Below, in pieces: positions 1 to 12,680 of a stretch of DNA of 64,000 bases (position 1 is its first letter; each line of letters begins with the position of its first letter). Source of the DNA: Lineus longissimus (taxonomy: Eukaryota > Nemertea > Pilidiophora > Heteronemertea > Lineidae); contig NC_088309.1 of NCBI RefSeq assembly GCF_910592395.1, forward strand, positions 6,512,501 to 6,576,500, given 5' to 3'. The position numbers were made by a program, and so were the translations under genes. The notes under the pieces are model-generated. The model was given only the letters and a program-made list of their open reading frames with translations, had not been told where the DNA came from and did not search any database.

Positions 1-1108
1 GGACATCATACGCCCTATTGCGTAATGGGAACAAGAACCTGGGCGTTGAGCCATGTTGAGCCCTTAAATTGTGTGTTGGGTTTTGTCAGATCGGAAACTG
101 ATACCCCTTTTTCATCACGTGTTTTCATTTGTGATGCAAATGTAGTTATGCAATAAGGCAATGCGATTTCAACATTTAACTTTTTTCCAGTTATATTCCT
201 GAAGCATCTAGTTTATACGGGTATGATTTTGATTATATACTTACTTACGTGATACCTACTTACTTACGCCTTGCTGATGCCTATTGGCACTTACACAGAA
301 CATCACAAAGCTCCGTCAGGTTTAGTGTAGGCTACAGGTGCAGCTGCAATGCCAGTAGGCCCTACAACTACATGTACAACAATACCCCATCCGTAACTTA
401 ACATTGCCTCTGCATGTTCTTCCAGCCACTAAGAACTTTCCTTTCTCACCTGGCATTAATAACTTATCGCGTATTTCTCGATGATTTGTTCTTCGATGTT
501 TACTGGCAAGTAGTCCAGTTGTTCAAGTAGCATCAGTTACGGGTGATATTGGCAATTAGCCTTTTGCAATTATTGTATATACAATTAGCTTTTCGCAATT
601 AGTCCATGGAATCATGAGTCAGAATGTTTAGGTAACTGAACGATTGTTGTAAAAACTGAATGATAAGAAATACATGTATCATTGCAAACACCACGGGTTA
701 TGGTTGATACTTCCCAACGCCATGAATACAGTCACAACGCCCATTTTCACTTGCGAAAGAAATGTCTTTAGTGTGTTTGAAATCAGTTATATGTACATTG
801 GGCACACAGAAAATATTCAGTTCTAATTATTTTGATCATGATAATTTGCACGAAAATTCAATCTTTGCATGTACATGTAATAAAAGAAAAAATAGGTATG
901 ACATGCAACATCTACTATAAAGTAGTTTGAGTAAGAATTGCAGAATTTATTCAAAACATTCAAGTGTATTTGAACTTTCGGCCGGGCACGAATGTAACAT
1001 GTTCTTGCAGGGAAGGCTTGAATTGCATGGCTGTATCTTCTTCTGTCCAAAATACAGCAAAATTGCAATATTTGCTGCAATTTTCAGGTTTGCGTTTCAT
1101 GTTTTCAG
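1..1108. other. upstream region, no confident gene
   Basis: AT-rich sequence with scattered TACATGTA motifs and short direct repeats such as the CAATTAG copies near 545-605. An open frame without stops runs from 927 into the first recognised channel exon, and an in-frame ATG lies at 999 followed by a hydrophobic stretch (IAIFAAIFRFAF). It could be the true 5' end of the channel gene, but a splice acceptor at 1108 fits equally well. Nothing else is recognisable. Confidence 0.4.
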
Positions 1109-4100
1109 GAGCACGACATTGGATCGACTTTTGAGCGGTTACGACAAACGCGTTCGCCCGCAGTTTCGTAAGTACATGTACAAACTAGATGTAGTACAGT
1201 ATTTGATATTAATAGAGTAACAGACTGTAGAAAGAAGTCTGTGGTAGAGTCAGGTGAAAAAAATTACTAGAGTACCAAAAACACTTTTTGTCTACCTCGG
1301 GAGAAAGCTATCCGTTTTAGCTGTTTACATTGATAATGTTATCAAAATCAGCCTATGCGTGCATGTCCGTATATAGCAAGAACTGATTAAGACCACAAAA
1401 TTTGAACTTTAGAAATAAAAAAACGGTGGTTAAACTGTCCTAAAAAAGACTTTCGCGTGAACGCCACCATTGCTCTAGGAGAGTAAGGGACGGGCTGATC
1501 GTTTTTAAGACGAATATTCATATACACAGAAAAGAGAATGACCACTTGATATTCGTTTGATAAAGTAATGCAAACGAAATTAAATTCATAATGAGTTGGT
1601 AACTGGCCCAAATCGGGAAACAAATTAGCCTTAATTGTACTGCATTAGTTTTATCACCCAATTGTGCAAATCACCAGCAATGACATTTTGTTAACGAATA
1701 GTATCAACGAAACCGTTAAGGCCGACAAGCCCAAATACTATTAATCCAACTATTTTAGTCAGTTCAAAAAAAGTATAATATATTACTGGCAGGTCCTGCA
1801 TCAAAGTGCCAACCACACGAAAAATTATCAACGAATTCAGCATCATGACATGGTGATCTGAAGCTTGTGTGAAGTAAAAATGTCGCTCTATTTCACACAA
1901 GGTTCATACCGCCTGGCCTGGCTGTTACAGGCGAAGAAAATCTCCACTCTAACATGAACACCTTTATGGTTCAACGGTCAGAATGCGGGAGTTTCGGTCT
2001 GGTGGTCACGGGTTCGACTCCCCGTGTATCCACAACATTCTTTTTCTCTCATTTCCTTTTTTTATTCATTCATGTACATATAGTATTTCTGGCAGAGTGA
2101 ACAGAATGATAGATTCTGTCCCCTGACTGTATCTTCATGCAGTATACTACTTGCATAAAACTGCGATATTGATGTCGTCATCACCTCGTGTCTTGTGCAG
2201 TTCGGTGCAAAACAAATGATACAAGCCATTCTGGCCATGGCGATCAATTGTGATCAAGGGAATAGAGGCCAGTGATCTCACATGCTTTTCGTGCAGGTTT
2301 CGACCCAGATGTCGTCCAAACCACAGCCATCATTCACGACATCGTCCCTCACGACGACAGTAGAACAGTAAGTAACAAAGCAACAGGGCACCTAAAATAA
2401 TTCTTCGGCGGGCTCAAATGCAACTCTAAATGTATCAAGGAAACTCGTAACCTCATCATTGCTGTATAAGTATACGTACTTCGTCACCAGGTGCAGAGCA
2501 GTCAAGTCAGTGCCACAAAATCGGATGAATCAGACATGGTCCGATCATGCAGTAGCGCTTTCCCTCTATAGCTTTTACTATGTAACTGTAACCCGTGATC
2601 CTCAATTCCATATCATTCTACTCCAGGTAACCTTGAGTGTCACCCTCACGGAGACTTGGGATGACCAACGCCTCGTTGACGCAGCCAGCTTTCGCGAGAT
2701 CGCCATAAAGGAACTTTATGAACGCCTTTGGCTACCAGACACCATGTTCCATGGCGCGAAGGATGTCAAGAACACTGCAGGTTTCACTGTGATGCTCAGG
2801 ACTACCGGCAGCGTGTCTGTGACAAGAAGGTACGTCTACCAGGGCGAACACCATGAGTGGATAAGGGTGTAAGTGAGGCAAGGCCCTTACCTGCAGCAAA
2901 CATGATATTCCAACCAGAGCTTTCAATTGGTCACAGCTTAATTTTATCTGATTGGTGCATGGTTTCAAACGCTCTTGTCTAAACAGGCTATATAAGACAT
3001 TTTGGTCGCCATTAGGATTGATTTGGTATAATTATTGGCATGATGTGTCAATAAACGAGAAACTGGACTGTTTAACTGACAAACACTTGTGGGAAAGTCA
3101 GTCCTTTATCAACAATACGGGTTTTCCATTGGCAGGTTGGTCGTGACCATGAAATATAAAACATACTCGGGGTCATTTCCGCTGGTCAGTGACATATGTA
3201 AGCTTCGGATACGATCGGGTAAGTCTCCCACTCGCGTTTCAATTATAGACAGCTTGAGAAACCATCGATGACTTTTCAAAAGGGGAAAAGAGAAAAATGT
3301 GTCAATCTGACTGTCAACGTTCCCAAACAATGAGGGGAAACACTCAAAAATGTTACACCGACGCGCGCAGTATACGTGGCCCTGGTGCCGTGAAGCCGAC
3401 TTGCGAAGTATCAGGTATCTTTCAATGCAGGATGTTGTTGGCCGCTATGATGCATTTGGTCATTGTCGCCCTCCTGAAAATATTTTAATCAGAAAGATCG
3501 GGCTTGCCGGTCCTATGTCGCATGTCGATGATGATACCGGTATTGTATTGGACCTCCAACATAGTCCTGCCACCGTAATTGGTAACAGATTAGTCTCTCA
3601 TTTATTGTTTCCTCATTTTTTTCAGAATCGTATCCGGAAGACCAAATACGTCTAAACTGGACATCGGAGGCAGTGCAATGGGATCCTGAAATAGAGCTTC
3701 CTGGGTATACGCTGGAGAATAAACTGGTTTCTCAAGAAACTGTAGAGACTATGTTAGGTCAGTGAGAAGATTGGCTGTGACACTGCATCAACAAGTGCTT
3801 GACATAACACCTTTGGAACAGGCTGTACGATGCCGTAATATGTGTACTTTGGCTTCGTACGTACAGCCGTAGGTCGTAAAGTTGCACTGAACGACATCAA
3901 TCATTCGAAACATATAACATGCCTCCAATGTTCTTTTTTTTATTTCAGGGGAGAGCTTCTCTGAGCTACACTTCTCGTTCGTCATCAAACATCAGTACTC
4001 CGCGCTCATTCTTTGTCTTGTGGGACCGATGGTCTTCGTCCTCCTGTCTTTTGCCTCGTTCTGGGTGTCAAGACACGCCCTCTTTGGACGTTTCTGTTAC

Positions 4101-5040
4101 CTTGTTGTGCTCAGCATTATGCAGTGTACTCACGCTGTGGTGATGTTCAGCAGGTCCGCCACAGGAATTTCTACCATAACATCTCTGGATGTTTGGGAAG
4201 GTGTTTGCGCTCTTTTCCTCTTGGGGGCACTGCTAGAGAATTTGGTAATTTCGCATCTGCTTTCAAGACATGGACTATCAACAATAGAAAGTACTTCTAC
4301 TGATAAGGAGAAAGAGGTACGTAAAACAGATACTTATACCTAATTGTAAATGTAATTGCCATTTATTGTTAATTTCTGCATCCGAACCTTCAGAAGCCAA
4401 AAGGTGAATACATTCTCTCACTGAGGTCATAGTTTTCCAGAATCACTGCACTCTATTCGGACATTTTCTAGGGATATTTTTCTTATATCATCGGTCTAGC
4501 CGCAACCTCTAGAATACGATTTATTGTCAAAATTACATTATCTGCGAACGAGATGATAACCGCAACTACGCGATTTTGAAAAGTAGTAAAATATCGATGG
4601 ACATTCCAAAAGACGCAAATTGCCATCAATGCGTTGCTTGTATTTCATGATAAGCTCATTTTGGTCACTGGTAATATGAGAGACCAATGCGGTATGGCTC
4701 GAAACTATTGTCTGACATTTCTAGAGAGTTGATCCTATCTTAGTAGGTTCTTCCATCACAATATAGACATGACCAATCAAGGGTTTACGTTCGCTCTGAC
4801 AGAATTACATCTCCTAATTTAGCGTATCAGAATTGTGCGAGTTGTAACCCATGAAGCCTCAAAATTGATTGTCAACATCTTTCAAATTTCCAGGGAAACA
4901 CAGAAACGAACAAGACGAACAAAGGAGGTGGCGCCATGGACAAACTACTCCGCAGAATAGACATCATTTCTCGAATTGCATTCCCGGCGGTCTTCATTTC
5001 TTTTACAGCAATTTTCTGGGTGACACGTATTTTACAGTGA
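1109..5040 (+). CDS. Cys-loop receptor superfamily ligand-gated ion channel, divergent (5' end uncertain)
   Basis: Exons with matching phases: 1109-1167, 2297-2367, 2627-2829, 3136-3218, 3626-3757, 3949-4316 and 4894-5040 (stop TGA). They join to 353 residues. Visible family marks are LDRLLSGYDKRVRP at the start of the extracellular domain, a TWDDQRL strand, LWLPDTMF, and the Cys-loop end FPLVSDICKLRIRS. TM1 (about 200-222) contains a proline and ends SFASFWV. TM2 is about 227-249, TM3 (about 262-285) follows SLDVWEGV, and a terminal TM4 (about 332-351) follows RIDIISRIAFP. Family members are pentameric channels in the plasma membrane opened by a neurotransmitter or other ligand. Two oddities stand out: the first Cys of the Cys-loop is Tyr (residue 118, 14 before Cys132), and the TM3-TM4 loop is only about 45 residues. 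No signal peptide is established, and the TM1-TM2 loop has neither a clear anion nor a clear cation signature, so ligand and ion selectivity cannot be assigned. Confidence 0.85.
1960..2035 (+). pseudogene. tRNA-Glu(TTC)-like sequence in intron 1 of the channel gene
   Basis: The D-arm region ATGGTTCAACGGTCAGAAT, an anticodon loop GTTTCGG (TTC at 34-36) and the B-box GGTTCGACTCC follow the order of a tRNA-Glu gene. The acceptor strands do not pair and the T-loop is one base too long. I therefore read it as a tRNA pseudogene or the head of a decayed tRNA-derived SINE, not a working tRNA gene. Confidence 0.5.
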
Positions 5041-5200
5041 TCCAACATGAACATTTCCAAATCAGCCGAATAATATGACAGCCTATACCCTTCACTTTTT
5101 TTCACCTGTCACCTCGGGAAAATCAAGAACACATGTAAAATACTTCGAGATCTAAAAGACTCGTGATAGCAAAAGAAATGTATCACATCCGTGCCTTTCA

Positions 5201-5206
5201 AATAAA
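5201..5206 (+). promoter_or_regulatory. candidate poly(A) signal of the channel gene
   Basis: AATAAA lies 160 bases after the channel stop codon and is the first canonical hexamer downstream. It is before the 3' end of the convergent gene, consistent with two short 3' UTRs facing each other. Confidence 0.5.
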
Positions 5207-5365
5207 AATACATCAAAGATTGATTCCTCAGACTGTTCTTGACTTTAGGACCACCCAACTCTATATAATATATGATGTACATGTACATGCACATGTACAT
5301 ATCAAATACGCAGATTATGTACGTGTATAGAGTAAACCAGAACAATGACTTACATTTTAGTGTGC

Positions 5366-5371
5366 TTTATT
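5366..5371 (-). promoter_or_regulatory. candidate poly(A) signal of the minus-strand secreted-protein gene
   Basis: AATAAA on the minus strand (TTTATT on plus), about 410 bases past the stop of the minus-strand gene. If it is used, the 3' UTR would end about 160 bases short of the channel gene's signal, without overlap. Confidence 0.35.
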
Positions 5372-5779
5372 TTTTACATTAACGAATCACGCAGTTTTTT
5401 CGTTTCGAAGGATATAATAGAATATGTTTCCGTCCGTACATGTAGTGAAGTACATGCATTGTACATTAGCAATATGCACTGGTGAACATGTACTCCTTGT
5501 TGCAACTACATGTACATGTAGCGAGCATGACCTTCATCAAAAATAATCTACAACGTCATTGCAGCATATCCACAACTCCGAACGATTAATCTAAGACCTG
5601 CAAATAAATGCATATGTAGGAAGTAAGCTAAAGTTGACCACATTAAACAATTTCATTCCACGTGCAGCTTTACAATAGTAAATACAGTATATTGCATACA
5701 TGTAATGTACATAAGGCCTCTGGAACAGGTTTCGAGCAAGTACATGTAGTTGTATAGCGGAAAACGACTTGCTCGTCCA

Positions 5780-7351
5780 CTAACTGTCTACATGTACTTC
5801 ACATTTCGAGAGAATTGTGTCCAGTTTAATATGCAAGTCCTGGTTCATTTTGGCGTGATCTAATGCAAGTCTCATAAAAGCTTCCCATCCCTTCAGGATA
5901 CAAATCTTCCTTGACGTCCATCGAAGCGTTTCCATTAACGGCTTGACTCTTTTTGATATTTCTAACTCATCTCTGTCGCCTCCAAAGGCATCGAAGATAC
6001 TCTCTGCGATCCTGCAACGATAAGAACGTATATAGTATATCTTCATATTAGCGGAGTCTTTCTCTGAAAAAACTGAAAACCACCGTCAAGAACAGACGAC
6101 TTGATGTATGGAATGAAGGGCATTGACCAACTAATAACAGTGCCTCGTCGAAAGTCCCACATTTTTCCTGAGCAAAAGGTAAAATGCAGTTCCACGGTTT
6201 GCACACCATCGAACTGAATCTTTTCGTGAGATGAAAACAATGACATTTTTGGTAAAGAATGCTTCTATTATTACGAATTTCACTGAATTTGGCTGAAGAT
6301 CTACGAATATTTGATGGCGGGTGCGTATTGACCAATCAGAAGGCTCGTTACATAAATGATACATTTGATACATTTAGATCGCCGGGAAGCCGTAAAAATA
6401 ATTGAGGTTCACAAAATTACTTTCTGTGAACAAAATATCGTAACAATACGCAATTGGCGGCTGCAGAGGGCTTGAGTGTTATCCAGGTCAGATGCATAGC
6501 AATTTTCATGTAAATATATTGTGTTTCCATCATGTACTGGCAGTTCAAAATCTGTTAGTATATGATGATAGGGAACTCGTAATAGCGCCTTCGGGTATAC
6601 CCCCTGGAAACCAACCTCAAAACAGATATAGAGCAAACGCTGAAGAAGAAGATGAAAAGGATGGGTCTGGTACTGGCTGCATGTCCTTACTTTTTCGCCC
6701 AAGCTTCACTGGTCTACCAACACAAGGTTCGCAACGTACATGTACTGTTAGTTGCCTTTCCTACAATATTCCAAGACAACATACTTACCAAATAAGCCAG
6801 TCCTTGCTGTATTCATCCTGCGTGTCTTTTATCAGTCTCCTAACCTTTCCTTCATGGTCAACATAGCCACCAACCAGTTGACGCGATATGTAGATCAATC
6901 CAGTAACATACTTCTCCAGGGATGCAATGTCCTTTGCCGACTCATAAATGGACAGAACACTTTTTTCAAGTTCTTCATCCAGAATATATTCTACCGCTTT
7001 CAGTTTTTGCAAGTCTAGTTCAACTATTTTTACTTGTCGATCAAGATCAGGGTTTTTCACAGACCCCAATGACAGTCTGACGATGTTGATAGAATATAGC
7101 AGTGTGGAGATGATTTTTCCATGTAGCGGTAAAAGAAGCTGCAATAAAGGCTTCGGGATGGAGTCGATTGTGAGACGGAAACCTACTCGTTCGAAGAAGC
7201 TTGCTGTGCTGTGAAAAAAACTGCAGATCATGCCTGAACAACCAGGGTCACCTCCTCTTGACGATTTGGCGTCCACCATAACAAGAAAACACAGACACAG
7301 CACTGCCACGACGAATAACCGGAAGACTAGGATACGATTGAGGTTAAACAT
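5780..7351 (-). CDS. small secreted protein of unknown function, two exons
   Basis: Exon 1 runs 7351-6789 and exon 2 runs 6011-5780 on the minus strand. The donor GTAAGTAT at 6788 and an acceptor ending TTGCAG at 6012 join in phase 2, giving 264 residues with a TAG stop. The first 28 residues form a good signal peptide: a basic N-terminus, then VVAVLCLCFLVMVDA, with likely cleavage after Ala28. The mature part has a CSGMIC pair (Cys38, Cys43), two more cysteines in exon 2, and is otherwise predicted helical and rich in Leu, Lys and Glu. It has no further obvious membrane segment. I do not recognise the family. It is convergent with the ion channel gene. A TATATAAA box lies about 215 bases upstream of the ATG. 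A secreted or lumenal protein is the safest reading. Confidence 0.65.
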
Positions 7352-7566
7352 GATTCTTGGCTACTGCAGAGTTCATCAAGACTAGAACCGGACTGTTGAT
7401 AAGTGGGCCAAATAGGACGGTCTTGTGCTACATGCGACAGTGTATCATGGAAATTGACTCTCGGAAAAGATTCATCGAATCTCCATTTGAAGATTTCGTA
7501 CGCCGCCGGCCGTACGCGGAAAGAACTACAATGTATTTACGGTGGCCTGGAAGGTGAAACACGCTC

Positions 7567-7574
7567 TTTATATA
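7567..7574 (-). promoter_or_regulatory. possible TATA box of the minus-strand secreted-protein gene
   Basis: The minus strand reads TATATAAA here, about 215 bases upstream of the ATG at 7351. That distance would give a 5' UTR near 185 bases. The motif is common by chance in AT-rich DNA, so support is modest. Confidence 0.3.
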
Positions 7575-10500
7575 TCAGTTTGACTGGTCTTCCCAGTGCT
7601 GTCTTGTCTGGAGGCAAGCATGGAATAGATAAGTTCCCCCATTCGACTACCGCTGACTTGAAGGTCAGTTACAGCAGAGTCTTTTATTGTTATGGTGATG
7701 ATCAATAGATAGAGTGGTGGATTTTTGCTTCGGATGGAGAAGACAGCTATACATTTTTGTGTTCGCGAAGGCTCTCGGAATTTAGACCAGCAGTTCGATG
7801 TCTCCGGTAGACCAGTAAGAGTCTTGCCAATATCAACACATATAAAGTGTCCAAAATACTGATACGGTATGAAAAATGGCGGTAAACGCTCTTGTGATAA
7901 GATGATGTAGTCTGAATATCAGCACTACTTTGCTTTCCCCGAAATTGCTCGAAGTCGAACGTGTTGAAATCATGACGTATGAGACATCAGCCAAAACATT
8001 GCCCGCAAAAAAGGTTCAAAGGTTGGGATAAAATTAATCCAAATTAGGTCTGAGCGGATTGTGAAGATAGCAATTCGTGTTGATTTGAGGTTGAGATTAT
8101 ACGGATATATTGACTTTAATCAGATTATACAAGCCTAAGAGCAGTTGTTTTAGTTCACCAACATTTTTTTTAACTTCTTCTGTTCTGCGGTGTAGATTTG
8201 GATTTAGTTGTTAATGTATATAGCAAGCAAGTACATGTAATTCAATTAATTTACCAGCCTCTCTAATTCGTGTTGTGGCTTTTTTTAACGATTTCGGTTT
8301 TATTTTGTGGCCAATGATTAATTCCATTATTTCAACACTACCATTAACACCGTCCGTATAAAATAACGATTAGTTGACGCGATGGGCGATCACATCAACA
8401 CAGGAAACGTTACAACATAATACTTTTATTTTTAATGCCACCACTTCAATATTGAGTCCCCGTTGGGTGCAGTGACCACGCTGGCTGTCCGGGTCCGCAT
8501 TTTACAACACTGGCGTCCGTTATGTCTCAAGTGACACATAATGCGCATGCGCGTCAAACCCTGGCGCCCCCGACTAATGACATGAATAATAATTAAGGCA
8601 TCAGTTGGCGATAATGCTTATAATCTGATGAGGTTTATGTCTTGGTCGTCTCATGAGGACCGCCCGAGGTTGAGTCCAACTAAAACACGTCACGATCTAA
8701 CAATGATGAAGGCGCGCTTTGGGAAAATCAATATCCATTTTCATTTTGTGAATTAAATAACTTATACAACTTTCATATTTCTAGCGCGGAATTGACTTCA
8801 TTGGCTCATCGCGATTGGCAATATCTAATCCCTGAAGGACAGTTGATGTTATTAATTGAGCACTTACCCGAGGACTGCCGTTCTATCGTAATAACGCTTG
8901 GTGTCATTTGTGATCAACTGTGCCCAACTGACTGCTCAGGTCGCCGCCATGTTAGCTGGATCCCAGTAAATATTTGGGTTGTACAACATTAATAAGATAA
9001 ATGTTTGTTCGGAATATAGATGCTTGGAAAGGGGATGAAATATACATGAGTTAGCCGCATCTTGGGGAATTATGTTAGATCCCAGTTGTCATGTGGTGTA
9101 TTAACGAAACGCTCGTGAAATGAATCCATAGTAAAGCCCGGCGGGATATGGCAGGAATGGGATGATGTAAGCGGGGAAGTGCTAAACATAAATTTATCCT
9201 TTTATTTTTGCTAGGATTTTTTGTGTATGATTGTGTGTTGACGGCGATGTAGAAATAGGGTATGCATGGTTTGGTGTAAAAGTGCAATCAATAGCATGGG
9301 AATATTTTAGTATCAGCCCCCGATTTGGCTCTTGATTCAAGATGGGGCTCTCAGTTGAGTTGGAGAAAGGGAAATGTTGGTGGACTAGACCACGACATAT
9401 TGAGTCACCCAAGAGCATACAGCTGATATCCAAGTGTATATGGATTATAATTGATGATATGAAAGTTACTTGGTTATTGATAAGCCTATCAAAGGAGGGA
9501 TCACACCAATGGGATTTTTAATATCACCATTTTCAAGCAACCGCCTTCACTGCAGTTGGCTTTCACACATTGGGGAGTTTTCATATATTTGAGGTGCATT
9601 TATCGAGATAATGAGCCCATTGATCGAGATAATTCAGGAAAACATATTTTCATGTCCTTTCCCAGCCACCGTATTATCGCGATCAAGCACCGAAAAGTCA
9701 ACTAGATGAAAACGTTAGGCACCATTATCCAGTCATCACTTTGCTCCTTGGCCCATGGCTGGATAAAGTCATGGTACATATGAAAGAGGCACTGATTCAT
9801 AAAAAGACAATGCTCACAGAATCAAATCCTGTCAAATTAATTTAGTAAAACGTGCCGCATGAAGTGGATAACAAAAGATTGTAGACCAACAACATGAAGC
9901 TGTTTTGATTTCTCGGTCGCGGTTTATTCTTTCACCCAAAGAGTAAATACTGGTGATGGTGATGCGAAACCGGCACAGGAGAAGATATTTGCATCTCAAG
10001 TCATTGCCTGATACGGGTAATTAACTGTAAGAGTTGTAGAAGCTGACTAGCAGTGTTAGTTTATTTTTATAGCTCAGTAGTCATTCTGAGTGCAGGGCGA
10101 TGGGGCGTAACGCCAGCCACCTATTGAGAATGAACATACAGCGAGTGAGACTGCGGCGAGACAAGCGTTCCTTGGGTCAAACTGCCAATGTCAGATCGGG
10201 GATAAATATTCATGGAGTCATCAAACTGTATGGGACAGGAAGCGAGTTGGTCCATAATTCCATTAGGCGTTTCCTGGGGAGAGCGTTCTTGCTATAGTGG
10301 GGACATGGGAAGTCACTTTATGGTCTTAAGTTGCATTCGTCTGTGTTTGACTTGGCCAATGTAACTCGATACCATATAATGCTTTGAGAAAATATTGACT
10401 GTGATTGTTGATTTGGATGAAATGGAACAGGAATCATAATTTCACAATGACTGACTTGTCAAGAGAGATCTGGCGACATGCTAACACCCGTTTTCACTGA

Positions 10501-12361
10501 CTTTCTCCATTTTACAGTTGTGTGATGACAGTGGAAGTACCTTGGTCAATAATATTTAAAGTTGAAACCTAAAACAACATTTTTATTGTAGTTTTTCACG
10601 TTCGTTACGTCTTGGTATAAGTCGGAAGAGGAAGGGTTATTTTTTCAGAATATATCAAATTTATCGGTCCCATTTATTTGGCTATTATCAAGAATTAATA
10701 AAGACTAGTCTTTATCAATTCTTGCTATTCTCAACACATTCCTGTCGTTCCTGTATTGTTTCTATTACGGATAGTTACTGGTGAAGAGTAGAGAAATATT
10801 GTTTGGTAAAAAAGTTATTAACTGTTTGATTTCCTTCCAAAGTCGAGCTGGCTAGCCTAATTATTAATCACCTGCTCAGTAGCAAAGGCATGAATTCATG
10901 TGCAGTTTGTCCTAACAAATTGAAGTGGTTGATGAAAAGTTGCAATTTAATGCAGCAACATTACTAATGCCAGGCCACACCAACCAATTAAACTCTCCGC
11001 GAGAGGTATATACTTCAATTTGTTATTTTATTGCAAGATATTTTATGTCCATTGATCAGGCGATGGCTTCTTATATCCTGTGGTGATAATAAAGTCACTT
11101 TGTAGCTAGTTTATTAGGGTTTTCTACCTTGTAGACAAATATCCAAATAATAAAAAGAAAAACAATACTTAATTGCAATATTTCATTAATTTTTCTTTTA
11201 AAAAATTGGGACCAAGAGTCATATTCAACTCGAACTAAATGAAATCCCAGCTCAACAGAAAAGCTATGTTCGAGCTGTGAACAAAATACGAATATTAAAT
11301 TTTCTCTATGCTATATGATAAATGCTATCATCAAATGGACGAAATGAAGCAATTTTAGTATTTCGATTATAGTCATAAACTTAATGAAGATAGATGAAAT
11401 CAATTTTGGCACTGATGTTGAAATGTTAAAGACGTCTAACAATGACAGTCTCGTATACATGTAGTAATCAAAATCTACGCCTAAACTTTTAAAAATCGGA
11501 TATATAAATTAAAAAACCTCAGTCTACAGACTCATTTCCAGTTCAGTTTCGAAATAACATTCTCATTCACATAAAAAACCTGAGGCAGATTATTTCAAAG
11601 AAATTCAGGTTTTTCCTTCCTTCACTGGCTTATAATTTATACACTTTAACTTACCACAGGAAAATACTCCTTTATTCATTTAGGAAAAGCTGTTTTTAAT
11701 TGCATTTAAATTGAAATAATGAGAAATTTAACCAGTCATGGTGAGCCATTTTAAATGTTTCCGTTAATTCTGTAATGGTTTTCCTAATGAATATGACATC
11801 ACGTGTTGAATTGATGCCGTAGCTGCCAAAATGGGATATCATTGTAACCACCTCAAATAGGAAATCACTTTATTTTTATCCATAAGGATTAAAGGTTTTC
11901 CATCATCCTCTAGCCTAGATTCAACAACCTCTAATGATATTTATAACAATGTCATATTAATGTGCAATATTCGAAACATAAAACATCACAAGAAATAAGT
12001 GGCCATCACTTAAGGTGTAATAAAGGCATAAACGAGCCAATAGTATTACCAGACATGCGCAAGTAAAATATTTGTCATGCTTGAATATTTTGATTGTAAT
12101 CTAAAACCCATTGCTTATCAACTCTGTCGTTGCTACGTGTCTAATCCAGGTCATCCAGTCATGACCACGACACAGACATCAATAATAAGAGAAACTGAAA
12201 TAAAAGACAACTGTAATGACCATTGCTAATATTGTTGTATGATGTTTGTGCTGACTCATTTGTGTTTCAGTCAAAGGTCAAGATTACAAGATTTGCTTTT
12301 TGGTATCAACTGCCAGTTACTGTAAACCACATAATTTTAACGACTCTTTAGTTTTTTTAAT
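7575..12361. other. intergenic, no gene recognised
   Basis: Short open frames only, none with a recognisable motif, splice pattern or signal peptide. Apart from the palindrome at 10689-10724, I see only ordinary AT-rich sequence. Confidence 0.6.
10689..10724. repeat. 36-bp near-perfect palindrome without spacer
   Basis: Two 18-base arms meet at ACTAGT. The left arm is CAAGAATTAATAAAGACT and the right arm is its reverse complement with one mismatch (A against G at the ninth base). It could extrude as a cruciform or bind a dimeric protein. It lies in gene-free DNA about 4.3 kb upstream of FoxB. Confidence 0.75.
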
Positions 12362-12680
12362 TGCTTACACAATTGTAACTCTTGCTTATCCAGCTTTTGC
12401 TATATAATGCTAACAGAATGCCTACTTGATCGTTACTCTTGCTTATTGAGCATTTTGTTTAAATAACTGATTGCCTACACAATCATAACCCTTGCTTATC
12501 GAGCATGTTGTTATAATAACAGAATGCTTACACAATCGTAACTCTTGCTTATCAACCATGCTGTTATAATTGCCAGAATATTAACACAATTGTAACACTT
12601 GCTTATCGAGCATGTTGTTATAATCGCCAGAATATTAACACAGTCGTAACTCTAGCTTAGCAAGCATTTTGTTATGATAA
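12362..12680. repeat. minisatellite, about 54-bp unit, six copies
   Basis: The core GTAACTCTTGCTTATCGAGC recurs at about 12381, 12438, 12491, 12544, 12598 and 12652, a spacing of 53-57 bases. Each copy continues with TGTTATAAT and AGAATNNNNACACAA. The copies are degenerate, so the array is old. No reading frame spans it. Confidence 0.8.

Noticed and set aside
6043-6373. Several minus-strand frames between the exons of the secreted-protein gene
   Set aside because: They lie in the intron 6012-6788, overlap one another in three frames and share no motif.
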